Shown here one piece after another: positions 18,512-26,586 of a stretch of DNA of 64,000 bases. Position 1 is the first letter of the stretch; each line of letters opens with the position of its first letter. Below the pieces are notes generated by a model. It was not told the origin of the DNA, searched no databases, and worked only from the letters and a program-made list of their open reading frames with translations. The position numbers and the translations under genes are program-made. Location: positions 248,001-312,000 of the forward strand of contig CAVPAL010000006.1 in the NCBI GenBank assembly GCA_963701435.1, given 5' to 3'. The stretch comes from JAACFF01 sp963701435 (lineage in GTDB: Bacteria > Chloroflexota > Anaerolineae > Promineifilales > Promineifilaceae).

Positions 18512-18815
18512 TTTCTATTTCCGATTCGTAGTCAACGGCCCCTTGATACTCGGCTGCAATCATCAAGCGCCATAAAAAGTACTCTGGCTTACGGGGATTG
18601 TCTGACAATATCATAAAGCCAATCGGTATCTCATCGGCATAAATAGCGCGGAACCACGCTTGTTCCGGGTAGAAATATGCTTGAGCGCTGGATACTGTGT
18701 TTGGAGCCACAAATTTGTTTTGCGCTTCTGTTACTTCCAGATTCAAAACAGCCTGCAAATTTTCACGGGTGACTTCCCGTAAAGAAATTATGGATGCGTG
18801 TGTTGGTATGGTCAT
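18501..18815 (-). pseudogene. Truncated GNAT acetyltransferase
   Basis: MTIPTHASIISLREVTRENL opens like a spermidine/diamine-type N-acetyltransferase, and YADEIPIGFMILSDNPRKPEYFLWRLMIAAEYQG reaches the start of the acetyl-CoA motif. The reading then runs into unrelated sequence and stops at 18501. The pyrophosphate-binding RXXGXG loop and the rest of the fold (about 55 residues) are missing. It is probably an inactive remnant left by a deletion that joined it to the metallo-hydrolase gene. Confidence 0.75.
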
Positions 18816-18828
18816 ATAGTTCCTCCAA

Positions 18829-19791
18829 TTAAAAATCTCCGTGCCATTGCGCCTCTGCGTGAAGTTGTCTATACGGCCGTTTCAGGTACTGTCCCAGCGG
18901 CGGCGCAATGATATTGCCATTTTCATAAATCAGGTTGCCGCGCAGGAAGGTTTGTTTGACTTTACCGCTGAGTTCCTGGCCTTCAAACGGGTTGTATCCC
19001 TGCTGCGATTCTGATTCCGCAGCGCGAACAACAAACGTTTCGCGCGGATCGAGCAAAACCAGGTCAGCGTCATAGCCAACAGCGATGTCGCCTTTGTTAA
19101 GCAAACCATACCGCTGTGCCGGGTTCCAACTGAGCAGTTCCGCCATGTGGTTATAGGACATGCCGCGTTTGCTGCCTTCGCTAAAAACGCCAGAGAGCAG
19201 ATACTCTGTGCCGCCAAAGCCGGATTTTGACATCCAAATATCATCGGGATGGTCGGCGTTATATTTGATTTCGCTGCGGCAGTTAATGTGCGGGAAGAGG
19301 TTTTGCATCATGAGTGCGGCTTGCAATGCTTTGCGCGAGCTGAGGTATTGTTTATAAGGACCGCCTTTGTTTAGATAATATTCAGCGGTACGGAAATAGG
19401 TCAATGTGGCGGTGACGCCGCCTATCACCGCCGCTTTACTCTTGGTGATGGCGTCTTCGGCGAGTGGTTGGTAGATACCGACATGTGTGTGTGCGTCGAC
19501 AACTCCTGGAAATGCCAGTAAGTTGGCGCCATCGAAAACTTCTTTGGCAGTTTCGGCGGGGATGTCGGGAGCGATTTGGGCGAAACGGCCGTTATTGGTC
19601 GCAAGACGTTCATAGGCCAATAAGTCAGGGCGCTCAAAGGCTTCACAAAAACGCAGCCACTGTTTGTCGCTGGTCACGCCAACGAATACCCGTTCGCCAT
19701 CCAAAACATCGAACTGGTGGTAGACGCCCCAGGCGCTGACGCGCGCGGGCATCGGTGGCACGGGTTGGCCCGATACGGCCGCATACGCCAT
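18829..19791 (-). pseudogene. Chimera: class III CoA-transferase tail fused to hydantoinase/dihydropyrimidinase with internal deletion
   Basis: Residues 1-70 are the C-terminal half of a CaiB/BaiF CoA transferase (VFVGVTSDKQWLRFCEAF, YERLATNNGR). At the palindrome ACGGCCGTT (about 19586) this passes without a stop into an amidohydrolase: APDIPAETAKEVFDGANLLAFPGVVDAHTHVG, the N-terminal metal-binding HTH of hydantoinases. After KGGPYKQ the whole middle of the barrel, with the remaining metal ligands, is missing. The C-terminal part resumes at WMSKSGFGGTEYLLSGVFSEG and runs to a normal end (GYDADLVLLDP...). The frame is open, so a chimeric polypeptide could be made, but it cannot have either activity. 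Confidence 0.8.
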
Positions 19792-19792
19792 A

Positions 19793-19835
19793 TGTTGTCA
19801 CCATAAACATGCGCAGAGGCGGTGATTGTGTTCAT
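19793..19835 (-). pseudogene. N-terminal remnant of an isopropylmalate dehydratase small subunit
   Basis: From ATG 19835 the reading MNTITASAHVYGDNI matches the start of LeuD-type small subunits (AHVFGDNIDTD). It is then replaced by the CoA-transferase tail in another frame. Its ATG overlaps the stop of the GNAT gene (ATGA), the arrangement of a live operon, which indicates that a leuC-GNAT-leuD order existed before the deletion. Confidence 0.6.
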
Positions 19836-20329
19836 AATGTTTTTGTCAAGATATAGAATGGTTTTTTCGTCCACGTTGTGGCTACAAATTCATCCACAAT
19901 CACGAAACCGGCGCGCAAGCAAAGACGTTGGGCGCGTTTGTTGAAATCAGCAACTGTTGTGCGCAGCATTGCAGGTTGATAGGTTTTTATGGCGAAATTG
20001 ATTGCGGCCGTGATGAATGTATGTCCCAGGCCCTTTCCGGTCAAATCAGGCCGGATGCCCATGCCGATGTCTAAGGCATCAGCGCTGTAATCGCCGCCGG
20101 GAACCTGACCATCTTTGCCGAAGGTCACAAAACCTAAAAGCTCGCCATCTGTGTTTTTGATAACATGGCAGTTGATCGCCGGATCCATAAAATAGCCCGC
20201 CTGCTCTTGAATTTTTTGTGAATCGCCTGGATCATCGATCACATTATAAACATCATACGGCTCTTCATAACGCCACAAAACAAATTCTTGTATGTCACTT
20301 TTTGTGACTGATTTAACTAATAATTCCAT
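19832..20329 (-). CDS. GNAT-family N-acetyltransferase
   Basis: About 165 residues, intact. DALDIGMGIRPDLTGKGLGHTFI contains the acetyl-CoA binding RXXGXG/A loop. TTVADFNKRAQRLCLRAGF is the typical beta5/alpha4 segment of RimJ/RimL-like acetyltransferases. The ATG at 20329 is preceded by AGAGG; the longer reading to 20350 is not needed. It starts inside the last codons of the large-subunit dehydratase remnant and ends in an ATGA overlap with the small-subunit remnant. It was therefore embedded in an isopropylmalate-dehydratase-type operon. The substrate is unknown. Confidence 0.85.
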   Translation of the reverse strand: MELLVKSVTKSDIQEFVLWRYEEPYDVYNVIDDPGDSQKIQEQAGYFMDPAINCHVIKNTDGELLGFVTFGKDGQVPGGDYSADALDIGMGIRPDLTGKGLGHTFITAAINFAIKTYQPAMLRTTVADFNKRAQRLCLRAGFVIVDEFVATTWTKKPFYILTKTL

Positions 20330-20936
20330 TTTGGACCTCTGTCGGATCAATTAGTTCACCGGCGACGGCCGCTGCCGCCACAACCGCCGGTGAAGCTAAA
20401 TAAACTATTGCATTGGGATTGCCCATGCGTCTGCGAAAATTGCGATTGGTGTTGGAAATGACCACTTCGCCATCGCCGGGCACGCCTTGATGTGTGCCGA
20501 CGCATGGGCCGCAGCCAGGTCAGTTGACCCTACCCCGGTCGCAAAAGCGCCAACAGCGCCGAGCGTGGCGTATGCGAATCGGCGCCCAGAAATATCTCAC
20601 CTGGTCGAGCATGCTGTTTTCCACCATTAATTGATGGCAAATGCCCTGGCCGGCTTCATACAATTTGCAGCCCATTTCACGCGCAAATGTACGCATCATT
20701 TGATGGAGATTGCTGATACGTTCATTGGGGGCCGGGACAGCATGGTCGCGCACTAACCACATCTTGGACGCATCCCACAACCGTGTTCCGCCCATCTCGC
20801 GGAAAGCTTTGATTGCCAATGGCGCGGACGTATCGGTCGCCATGGCGCCATCTACCGGCACAATCGCCAGATCGCCAGCCTGAACCTTTTGACCAGCATG
20901 TTGTGAGATAATTTTTTCAGCGATTGTTTGTGTCAT
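20313..20936 (-). pseudogene. Isopropylmalate dehydratase/homoaconitase large-subunit remnant with large internal deletion
   Basis: The N-terminal 115 residues are recognisable (TIAEKIISQHAGQKVQAGDLAIVPVD, then RDHAVPAPNERISNLHQMMRTFAR and GQGICHQLMVE). Pieces GEIFLGADSHT and GAVGAFATGVGSTDLAAA follow in different frames. The reading then jumps to the C-terminal Fe-S region, GCGPCVGTHQGVPGDGEVV and NRNFRRRMGNPNAIVYLASPAV, ending GELIDPTEV. About half the normal 420 residues, including one of the cluster cysteines, is gone. The 3' end overlaps the start of the GNAT gene. The enzyme family hydrates/dehydrates C3-C4 hydroxy acids using a 4Fe-4S cluster. Confidence 0.8.
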
Positions 20937-20980
20937 TTTTTCACCACAGGGAGCACAGAGTTCACAGAGATATTGAGAGG

Positions 20981-21355
20981 TTAGAGAGAGAAGCGTTTGA
21001 TTCCGTTTTTGAGTAGTTTGACGTTGAAGTTGATCAGTAAACCAACTTTTAGCCCTGATAATTTTAGGTAGGACAAAATTTGAGCTTCATGAATTGGTAA
21101 AACCTTTTCAACTGCTTTTAATTCCACAACAACAATGTCTTCAACTAATAGATCAAGACGATAACCAGCATCTAGTTTCACATCCTTATACTGAACTGGT
21201 AGTGGTTTTTGTTGCTCAACCTTTAGTCCCCTTTCAATCAATTCATATGCCAAACAAGCTTCATAGGCTGATTCCAATAACCCAGGCCCTAACTGCTTAT
21301 GAACCTCAATTGCAGAACCAATAATCTGACTCGTTATCTCATTAATCTCTCCCAT
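20981..21355 (-). CDS. GxxExxY family protein
   Basis: About 125 residues. GPGLLESAYEACLAYEL carries the family-defining GxxExxY. YRLDLLVEDIVVVELKAVEKVLPIHEAQILSYLKL has the D-(X)n-EXK arrangement of a PD-(D/E)XK nuclease-like core. The family is widespread but of unknown function and is often found in mobile contexts. I start at ATG 21355, with AGAGG 8 bases upstream; the longer frame would translate CACAGAGAGCACGGAGAAC-type repeat sequence that flanks the gene on both sides. Confidence 0.85.
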   Translation of the reverse strand: MGEINEITSQIIGSAIEVHKQLGPGLLESAYEACLAYELIERGLKVEQQKPLPVQYKDVKLDAGYRLDLLVEDIVVVELKAVEKVLPIHEAQILSYLKLSGLKVGLLINFNVKLLKNGIKRFSL

Positions 21356-21390
21356 TTCAAAACCTCTGTGTTCTCCGTGCTCTCTGTGGT

Positions 21391-22779
21391 TCAAACCCCT
21401 AATTGATAGATTTTGCTAGGTAATTCGACGCCCAGGAATTCGCTGATTTGTTGTGATACGGCCGTTACCCTACCAATATCAACCCCGGTTTCAAGTCCCA
21501 TTTCATGCAGCATATAGGCCGTATCTTCGGTGGCGATATTGCCCTTTGCGCCTTGAATGAAGGGACAGCCACCCAGGCCGCCAAAGGAAGCATCAAATCT
21601 CGTGACCCCACTCTTGAGCGCCGAGAGTAAATTGGCCAGTCCCATGCCGCGCGTATCGTGCAAATGCAGCGCGATGGGTATTTCGCCAACCAGAGGCATC
21701 AGCTCCTGTATCGTGCGCCGGATTTGCTGCGGATTGCCCATGCCGGATGAGTCTGCCAGCGAGAGTTCATCAACGCCCATTGCCAAAAAGCGTTTGGACA
21801 GCGTCAACACCCGGCCGCGATCAATTTTACCCTCGTATACGCAGCCGAAAGCTGTTTGCACGCCGGCGCGCACCGTCATGCCCCAATCATGCGCCTGTTT
21901 GACCATTGTTTCCATGCGCGCCATGCCCGCTGCGATGCTGCTGTTGGCATTTTTCTGACTCAAGGTTTCGCTGGCGGGCACGCCCATATCAACATGTTTG
22001 ATACCGGCGGCATGGGCGCGCTGCAAACCGCGCATATTGAGCACCAATGCGCTAAAAACGACATCATCTACTTTGGGCAACCGCGCACACACTGCTTCAG
22101 CGTCGGCTAATTGCGGCACGACGCGCGGATGGACAAATGAGGTGACTTGTATATTTTTTAGACCCGCGTCGACCAGCCCTTGAATCATGGCGATCTTATT
22201 GTTGACCGGGATGATTGTTTTTTGGGTTTGAATGCCGTCGCGTGGGCCAACTTCGATCATAGTTGCCCAGCGCGGGACGGCCGGCAGTTCCAATGACTCG
22301 CTGCGCCGCCATAAACGGCTATGATAAAGCAGGGGTGTGTCTGCTACTTCTCCAGCATGGGCAGCGAGAACTTCGCCAACAAAGATGGTGTGGTCGCCGC
22401 CATCGTACATTTCCCAGACGCGACAATCGACCCAGGCAATAGCGTTGGGCAGGATGGGGCAGTTGGTAACGGCCGTGTCCACTTCAATCCCCGCAAAACG
22501 ATCCTCAACCCCCGGCAGCAGGCCCGCAAAGCGCAAACCCAGCTCTTTCTGATGCGCGCCCAGGATGTTAACCGCAAAAACGCCGCTGTCGGCAATGACT
22601 TTGTGCGTAAATAGATGTTTGCTCAAGTTGATCATCACCAACGGCGGCTCCAGGCTCAAGCTGCTAAAAGCGCTGGCCGTGATGCCGATGGGTTTGTCTT
22701 GATAAAGCGTCGTCACCACCGTCACACCGGTGGCGAATTTGGACATGGCTTGTTTAAATGTATCTGTGTTTATTGACAT
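21391..22779 (-). CDS. Fusion of flavin reductase-like domain and HMG-CoA lyase-like aldolase
   Basis: 462 residues, both halves complete. Residues 1-160 are an FMN-binding flavin reductase-like domain (MSKFATGVTVVTTLYQDKPIGITASAFSSLSLEPPLV). Residues about 172-462 are an HMG-CoA lyase of the DRE-TIM family: VGPRDGIQTQKTIIP with the catalytic Arg-Asp, LHLHDTRGMGLAN with metal-binding His, and GGLGGCPFIQGAKGNIATED with the catalytic Cys. The natural role of lyases of this kind is cleavage of HMG-CoA or related acyl-CoAs in leucine or aromatic acid breakdown. I know of no standard protein joining these domains; the fusion may have arisen by the same deletions that scar the neighbouring cluster. 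It is divergent from the VapBC module. Confidence 0.85.
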   Translation of the reverse strand: MSINTDTFKQAMSKFATGVTVVTTLYQDKPIGITASAFSSLSLEPPLVMINLSKHLFTHKVIADSGVFAVNILGAHQKELGLRFAGLLPGVEDRFAGIEVDTAVTNCPILPNAIAWVDCRVWEMYDGGDHTIFVGEVLAAHAGEVADTPLLYHSRLWRRSESLELPAVPRWATMIEVGPRDGIQTQKTIIPVNNKIAMIQGLVDAGLKNIQVTSFVHPRVVPQLADAEAVCARLPKVDDVVFSALVLNMRGLQRAHAAGIKHVDMGVPASETLSQKNANSSIAAGMARMETMVKQAHDWGMTVRAGVQTAFGCVYEGKIDRGRVLTLSKRFLAMGVDELSLADSSGMGNPQQIRRTIQELMPLVGEIPIALHLHDTRGMGLANLLSALKSGVTRFDASFGGLGGCPFIQGAKGNIATEDTAYMLHEMGLETGVDIGRVTAVSQQISEFLGVELPSKIYQLGV

Positions 22780-22786
22780 TAAAACC

Positions 22787-22823
22787 TTGTTTTATACACA
22801 TAAATATTGTATTCTATACACAT
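22787..22823 (+). promoter_or_regulatory. Promoter and repeated operator of the vapBC module
   Basis: TTGTTT (22787-22792), a 17-base spacer and TATTCT (22810-22815) make a plausible sigma-70 promoter. Two direct copies of TATACACAT (22793-22801 and 22815-22823), 22 bases apart or about two helical turns, overlap it and are good candidates for VapB/VapBC autoregulatory sites. Confidence 0.6.
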
Positions 22824-22845
22824 TGAAATCGTTTTGAGGTGAACT

Positions 22846-23055
22846 ATGCGTACAAATATAGTGATTGACGATGAACTGATGTTGCAGGCACAGCAGTTAA
22901 CCGGGATTGAGACCAAGCGTCAAGTTGTTGATGAGGCACTACGTTTGCTGGTTCAACTATACCAACAGGCCGAAGTGCGTAAATTGCGCGGCCAACTCCA
23001 TTGGGAAGGCGACTTGGATGATATGCGGGAGAATCGCTTTGAGCCTGTTGGTTGA
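22846..23055 (+). CDS. vapB: VapB-type antitoxin
   Basis: 69 residues. MRTNIVIDDELMLQAQQLTGIETKRQVVDEALRLLV is the ribbon-helix-helix DNA-binding start of the VapB/AbrB-like DUF2191 antitoxins. A charged, probably flexible tail (LHWEGDLDDMRENRF) would wrap around the toxin. GAGGTG precedes the ATG. It overlaps the toxin gene by 17 bases, so the pair is translationally coupled. It is expected to neutralise the VapC RNase and to repress its own promoter. Confidence 0.9.
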   Translation: MRTNIVIDDELMLQAQQLTGIETKRQVVDEALRLLVQLYQQAEVRKLRGQLHWEGDLDDMRENRFEPVG

Positions 23056-23437
23056 TTCTTCGGTCTGGATTGATTTTTTCAACGGAACAAACACGCCACA
23101 ATCCGATCATCTCAATAAGATTTTGGGCAGGGAGCGTATTGTTATTGGGGATTTGATTCTGGCCGAAGTGTTGCAAGGGTTCCGACTTGAGCGTGAATTT
23201 CATCAAGCGCAAGAGGCGCTGTTGAAATTCCCTGTTCTTTCGATGGTCGGGCAAGATATCGCGTTGGATAGTGCCCGTAACTATCGTGTTTTGCGTGCAA
23301 GGGGGCTCACTGTCCGTAAGACGATTGATTGTTTGATTGCAACGTTTTGTTTGCAAAATAACCTCGAACTCCTGCATAATGATAGTGATTTTGACGGTTT
23401 TGAGCGACATTTAGGGTTGCGTGTACGGCGGGCTTAG
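23039..23437 (+). CDS. vapC: VapC-type PIN-domain ribonuclease toxin
   Basis: About 132 residues, read from TTG 23039 inside vapB (MSLLVDSSVWIDFF). PIN-domain acidic residues are all visible: Asp in LVDSSVW, Glu in LAEVLQG, Asp in KTIDCLIA and Asp in HNDSDFDGF. Such toxins cleave tRNA or rRNA in the cytoplasm when the antitoxin is degraded. No ATG is available near the expected start, so TTG (or a neighbouring CTG/TTG) is used, which would limit toxin relative to antitoxin synthesis. The gene appears intact. Confidence 0.9.
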   Translation: MSLLVDSSVWIDFFNGTNTPQSDHLNKILGRERIVIGDLILAEVLQGFRLEREFHQAQEALLKFPVLSMVGQDIALDSARNYRVLRARGLTVRKTIDCLIATFCLQNNLELLHNDSDFDGFERHLGLRVRRA

Positions 23438-23481
23438 CTAAACGTGTGCATGCTGCCGATACAAACATCCTCTTTCAAAAT

Positions 23482-24297
23482 TTAATCTATAGCAATGGTT
23501 TGTGCCTCATCTGTAAACAAATTGCGCTTGTTGAATCTTGCGGTCATAAAACGCCAGGTGACTTTTCTAGGCGTCAGCCACTCAAAGCGGGCGCCACTTT
23601 TGTCGTTGGACAGAACCTTGTCGACCAGCCAGGGTGTGACGGTTTCTACACGGTCGCCTAAAAGGTTGAAAATGCGTTTGGCTTCTTCCAAACCTTGTGG
23701 ATCATCTTTGTATTGGTCGGTGATGAATTCGGTGATGACGATGCCGGGGCTGAGGGCGCTGACTTTGACCGGCGACGCTTTGGTTTCAGCCGTGAGTGAT
23801 TCGGTTAAAAAACGCACGCCGGCTTTGGTGGTGCCATACACCGAGATGCCCGGACGTGTACGGCCGTTGCTGCCAAACCCCTCCATATTGTAAAGATGCC
23901 CAAAGCCTTGTTGTGACATGCCTTCAACGGCGACCTGCGATCCAAATATTACCCCTTTCAGGTCAATATCAACCACACGGTTGACCATATCAACTGAAAT
24001 ATCCTTGACCATTAGCATCGGATGCCCAATGCCGGCGTTGTTAATCCAGATATCTACTTTGCCGAATGTGGCAACGGCCGTTTCCCATAATGCGTGATGA
24101 TCTTCTGGTTTAGTCACATCGCCAGCCTGGCCGGCAACACGGTCTGCAGCGTATTTTTTGCCCAGGATGATGACTTTTTCGTCGACGGCGGTGGGGGAAC
24201 GGCCGTTGACCACAACCTGACAACCACGTTCCAAAAAACATTCTGCTAAGCCGTAACCAATCCCACGGGTACTGCCTGTAATCACAACACTTTTCAT
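23482..24297 (-). CDS. Short-chain dehydrogenase/reductase, NYC1/NOL-like subgroup
   Basis: About 271 residues. TGSTRGIG is the cofactor loop, INNAGIG the structural motif, and YGTTK holds the catalytic Tyr and Lys. The usual active-site Ser stretch reads NMEGFGSNGRTRPGISV, the pattern seen in chlorophyll b reductase-like (NYC1/NOL) members, rather than the plain NISS of most SDRs. The substrate is unknown; the host is not obviously phototrophic. The ATG at 24297 overlaps the stop region of the upstream gene, making a tight operon with the two calycin-like genes and the DUF3891 gene. Confidence 0.85.
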   Translation of the reverse strand: MKSVVITGSTRGIGYGLAECFLERGCQVVVNGRSPTAVDEKVIILGKKYAADRVAGQAGDVTKPEDHHALWETAVATFGKVDIWINNAGIGHPMLMVKDISVDMVNRVVDIDLKGVIFGSQVAVEGMSQQGFGHLYNMEGFGSNGRTRPGISVYGTTKAGVRFLTESLTAETKASPVKVSALSPGIVITEFITDQYKDDPQGLEEAKRIFNLLGDRVETVTPWLVDKVLSNDKSGARFEWLTPRKVTWRFMTARFNKRNLFTDEAQTIAID

Positions 24298-24299
24298 AC

Positions 24300-24602
24300 C
24301 TAATAACTCGCTTTCAGAACTTGTTCGCCTTGTTCCCATTTGAGCAAACCAAAGGACACAGTTTGACGTTTATCCGATGCCAACCAATCCCATACAATGC
24401 TCATGGAGAAATCGTCATCGATAAGGAATTCACGCCCGCGAATTTTGAGCGCTTCGCCGTAGAAATGTTGGCTTGTGCAGAGGGAACGGCCGTTGTCCAT
24501 CTGCAACAACTCACGCCGCTGCCGCACAATACCGGCAAAACTGCCATCTGGATTGTAAACGTACTCACTAACCAGCCATGCGCCTAAAAATTTATCGCTC
24601 AT
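24300..24602 (-). CDS. Small hypothetical protein, calycin-like
   Basis: 100 residues. I do not recognise a named family. FLGAWLVSEYVYNPDGSFAGIVRQRRELLQMDNGR and the end FGLLKWEQGEQVLKASY give the alternating beta-strand look of a small barrel. They resemble in style the neighbouring frameshifted gene (GRWLGTAEVYDGNGRFLGNATDKRHI), suggesting an old duplication. There is no signal peptide. It begins three bases from the end of that gene and ends at the SDR start, so it belongs to the same operon. Confidence 0.65.
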   Translation of the reverse strand: MSDKFLGAWLVSEYVYNPDGSFAGIVRQRRELLQMDNGRSLCTSQHFYGEALKIRGREFLIDDDFSMSIVWDWLASDKRQTVSFGLLKWEQGEQVLKASY

Positions 24603-25146
24603 TATTGCCTACAGAAGTTGCACGGAGTTACACGGAGAAGGAACGCGCTCAGTTCGCCTGTCCATTGGCCGCTGCATTGAATTAAAATCTCGCCGCGGCC
24701 ATCGGCCGGATCGTCCGCCAAATCATAAGAAGTGCCGCTGACCAGAGAAGGGATGCCATCATATTCGCCGACATCAAACCCAGTGACATTTGTTGGTCGC
24801 CGCCGGGTAAAATCATCAGGTAAAAGCGCTGTGTCAGACCGGTTACCGGCCAATATGCGTTAGCGTCTATGAGGCCGTTGCTCAGGGTTTCGGCGAAACC
24901 GGTATTGGCGGGACCCTGGTAGAGACGATATTCGGTGTGGTCTTCGATAAAATAGTGGCCGGCAAATTTGAGTGGTCCGACAAACGAAAGGTCGATGCGA
25001 ATCCGATTTGAATCGACTTGTTTTTGTATGTGTCGTTTGTCGGTGGCGTTGCCCAGGAAACGGCCGTTGCCGTCATACACTTCGGCCGTACCCAACCAGC
25101 GCCCAATACCTTGTGAAAATCCTTCTTTGCGCGTGTCGTTTTGCAT
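24602..25146 (-). pseudogene. Calycin-like hypothetical protein, frameshifted
   Basis: The first frame (25146 down to about 24790) gives FSQGIGRWLGTAEVYDGNGRFLGNATDKRHI, then FAGHYFIEDHTEYRLYQGP and RFYLMILPGGDQQMSLG. The natural continuation, FDVGEYDGIPSLVSGTSYDLADDPADG, is in another frame to 24602. Restoring one T in the GGGTTTGATG stretch near 24780 would join them into one protein of about 180 residues. It is either a recent mutation or a sequencing/assembly indel. Function unknown. Confidence 0.65.
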
Positions 25147-25211
25147 CGTTTACGGTGTGCGTATCGCGTAGTGCGTATAAATTATGTGCTACGCAATACG
25201 CAATAAATGAT

Positions 25212-26027
25212 TTATCCTGCTATCAAAGTAACTGTTTCGGTTACTGGTTGGATTTCTGCCAGCATCGTTTTTAGATTGGCGCCTAGAGGTTGTGGCGTCA
25301 TTGGACGGCCAGCATAACTGAATGACATGCCTGTTTCCCGGAAGGGATAGGGCGCGAGGGCGTAGACGCCCTGGTTGACGCGACGGATATTGATGGTGAC
25401 ATCATCACCCACGGCGCGCGGCACATTCTCGAAATAGGAATCGCCGCGTGCGGTTTCATGCACCATGTGGAAATAAAGCGCCAGCGTGTCGAAGAACTGT
25501 AGTAGTTTGTAATTGTGAAAGAGCATTTCTAGCGTAGCCAGTGGAGCCAAAACCGGGTCGGCGTTCATTTGTGCTTTGAGACGTTCTTGCCGGCTGAGTT
25601 CAGCCTGGAGCATGTTGGAAACGGCCGTTTTATGCTCCGCCGGTACCAGATTGATAAAAATTTTGTCGGAAAGCCCGTAACGGCCGTGGAACAAACCATA
25701 AGTGTGCATGCTCGACATGATGCCGCTGTAAGGATGGTGGGCTTCATTAAACGCGGGTGAGCCGGCGCTGGTTTGCACCAGGTAAGGCAGTGGCGTTGCC
25801 GTGAGATGGTAAGGTAGGCCGGTGTTTTTATCTTGCTCGACACGCGCATCAATGGGCGCCCACCCTTCATCATGATGGCCGGACACATAAATCATTGGTT
25901 CGGCAGGATTAATCGGCGCGAATTCAGCATTGCCAAACGCTGCGGCAAAAGCGCCTGACATCAAGGCATGGTCGGTCTGAATAATAACGAGATGAGGTGT
26001 GTTTTCAGGTGCGGTTTGAATAATCAT
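25212..26027 (-). CDS. DUF3891 family protein
   Basis: 271 residues. QTDHALMSGAFA near residue 17, SGHHDEGW near 49, FNEAHHPYSGIMSSMHTYGL near 93 and the later helical His/Asp pattern (HNYKLLQFFDTLALYFHMVH) are the conserved blocks of DUF3891. The His/Asp pattern suggests a metal-dependent HD-like hydrolase, but no activity has been established to my knowledge. No signal peptide. It is the first gene of the run of minus-strand genes down to 23482, and the GntR regulator lies upstream of it. Confidence 0.82.
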   Translation of the reverse strand: MIIQTAPENTPHLVIIQTDHALMSGAFAAAFGNAEFAPINPAEPMIYVSGHHDEGWAPIDARVEQDKNTGLPYHLTATPLPYLVQTSAGSPAFNEAHHPYSGIMSSMHTYGLFHGRYGLSDKIFINLVPAEHKTAVSNMLQAELSRQERLKAQMNADPVLAPLATLEMLFHNYKLLQFFDTLALYFHMVHETARGDSYFENVPRAVGDDVTINIRRVNQGVYALAPYPFRETGMSFSYAGRPMTPQPLGANLKTMLAEIQPVTETVTLIAG

Positions 26028-26375
26028 TGTTTTAGTAACACGGAGTTTGGCAACAAAGTTGCCTGGAAAAGATACGGAGTTTCACAGAGAGGTTTTGGAG
26101 GCGTTTTTTGGAAAACTTGTGCAATGTCCTTCTAGCTCATTAGGGTGAATGATTACTCCATTTCCCTCCGTGTCTCTCTGTTTTTCTTCCGTGGTTCTCC
26201 GTGTTCCTTTTCTCCTAAGGCTGAAGAATCCTTACAAAATCCTGAATCTGATAAATATGAGTTTTAGCGTCGCGGATTTTGTGAGTAATGATGCGGCGGT
26301 TATTGGGATCCAGGAAAAAATGATTGTTGTAGACCGTTGTGTTTGACAACGCATTGCAAAGTGTTACTCCTCTGT
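26028..26375. other. Intergenic region with short CACGGAG-type repeats
   Basis: No gene is supported. Both strands carry many variants of ACACGGAG/TTTCACAGAG and their complements (TCTCCGTG, CTCTCTGTTTTTC), a degenerate low-complexity repeat seen also near 20.94, 21.37, 24.61, 26.5 and 28.24 kb. A short open frame 26215-26397 on the minus strand lacks a ribosome binding site. Confidence 0.5.
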
Positions 26376-26477
26376 AAATAACCTCCGGGAGGTTCATCTA
26401 CGGCGCAACTATTCAAATGAAACCTCCCGGAGGTTGGTTTTCCTTCATGGTGGTGCGCCGCAGTTCATGAAGTCTCC
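26376..26477 (-). repeat. CCTCCGGGAGG structured repeat, copy at 26.4 kb
   Basis: About 100 bases that match, as reverse complement, the segment 35161-35270 in front of the molbindin gene. It contains two CCTCCGGGAGG-like palindromes, and a hairpin CTTCATG/CATGAAG (26443-26449 with 26466-26472) around a GGCGCACCAC loop. The stem differs from the other copy by compensating bases. In its sense direction it points away from the GntR gene and towards the DUF3891 gene. Confidence 0.75.
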
Positions 26478-26586
26478 TTAAAAACGATAGGAATACGGGG
26501 TTTCACGGAGGATTTTAGGGGTTCCTCTTTTTTCTCCGTGAAGCTCCTTGCCTTCTCTGTGGCTCTCCGTATAACTACTTTTCATT

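Noticed and set aside
26215..26397. 60-residue minus-strand frame before the DUF3891 gene
   Set aside because: It covers repeat-derived sequence and lacks initiation signals.
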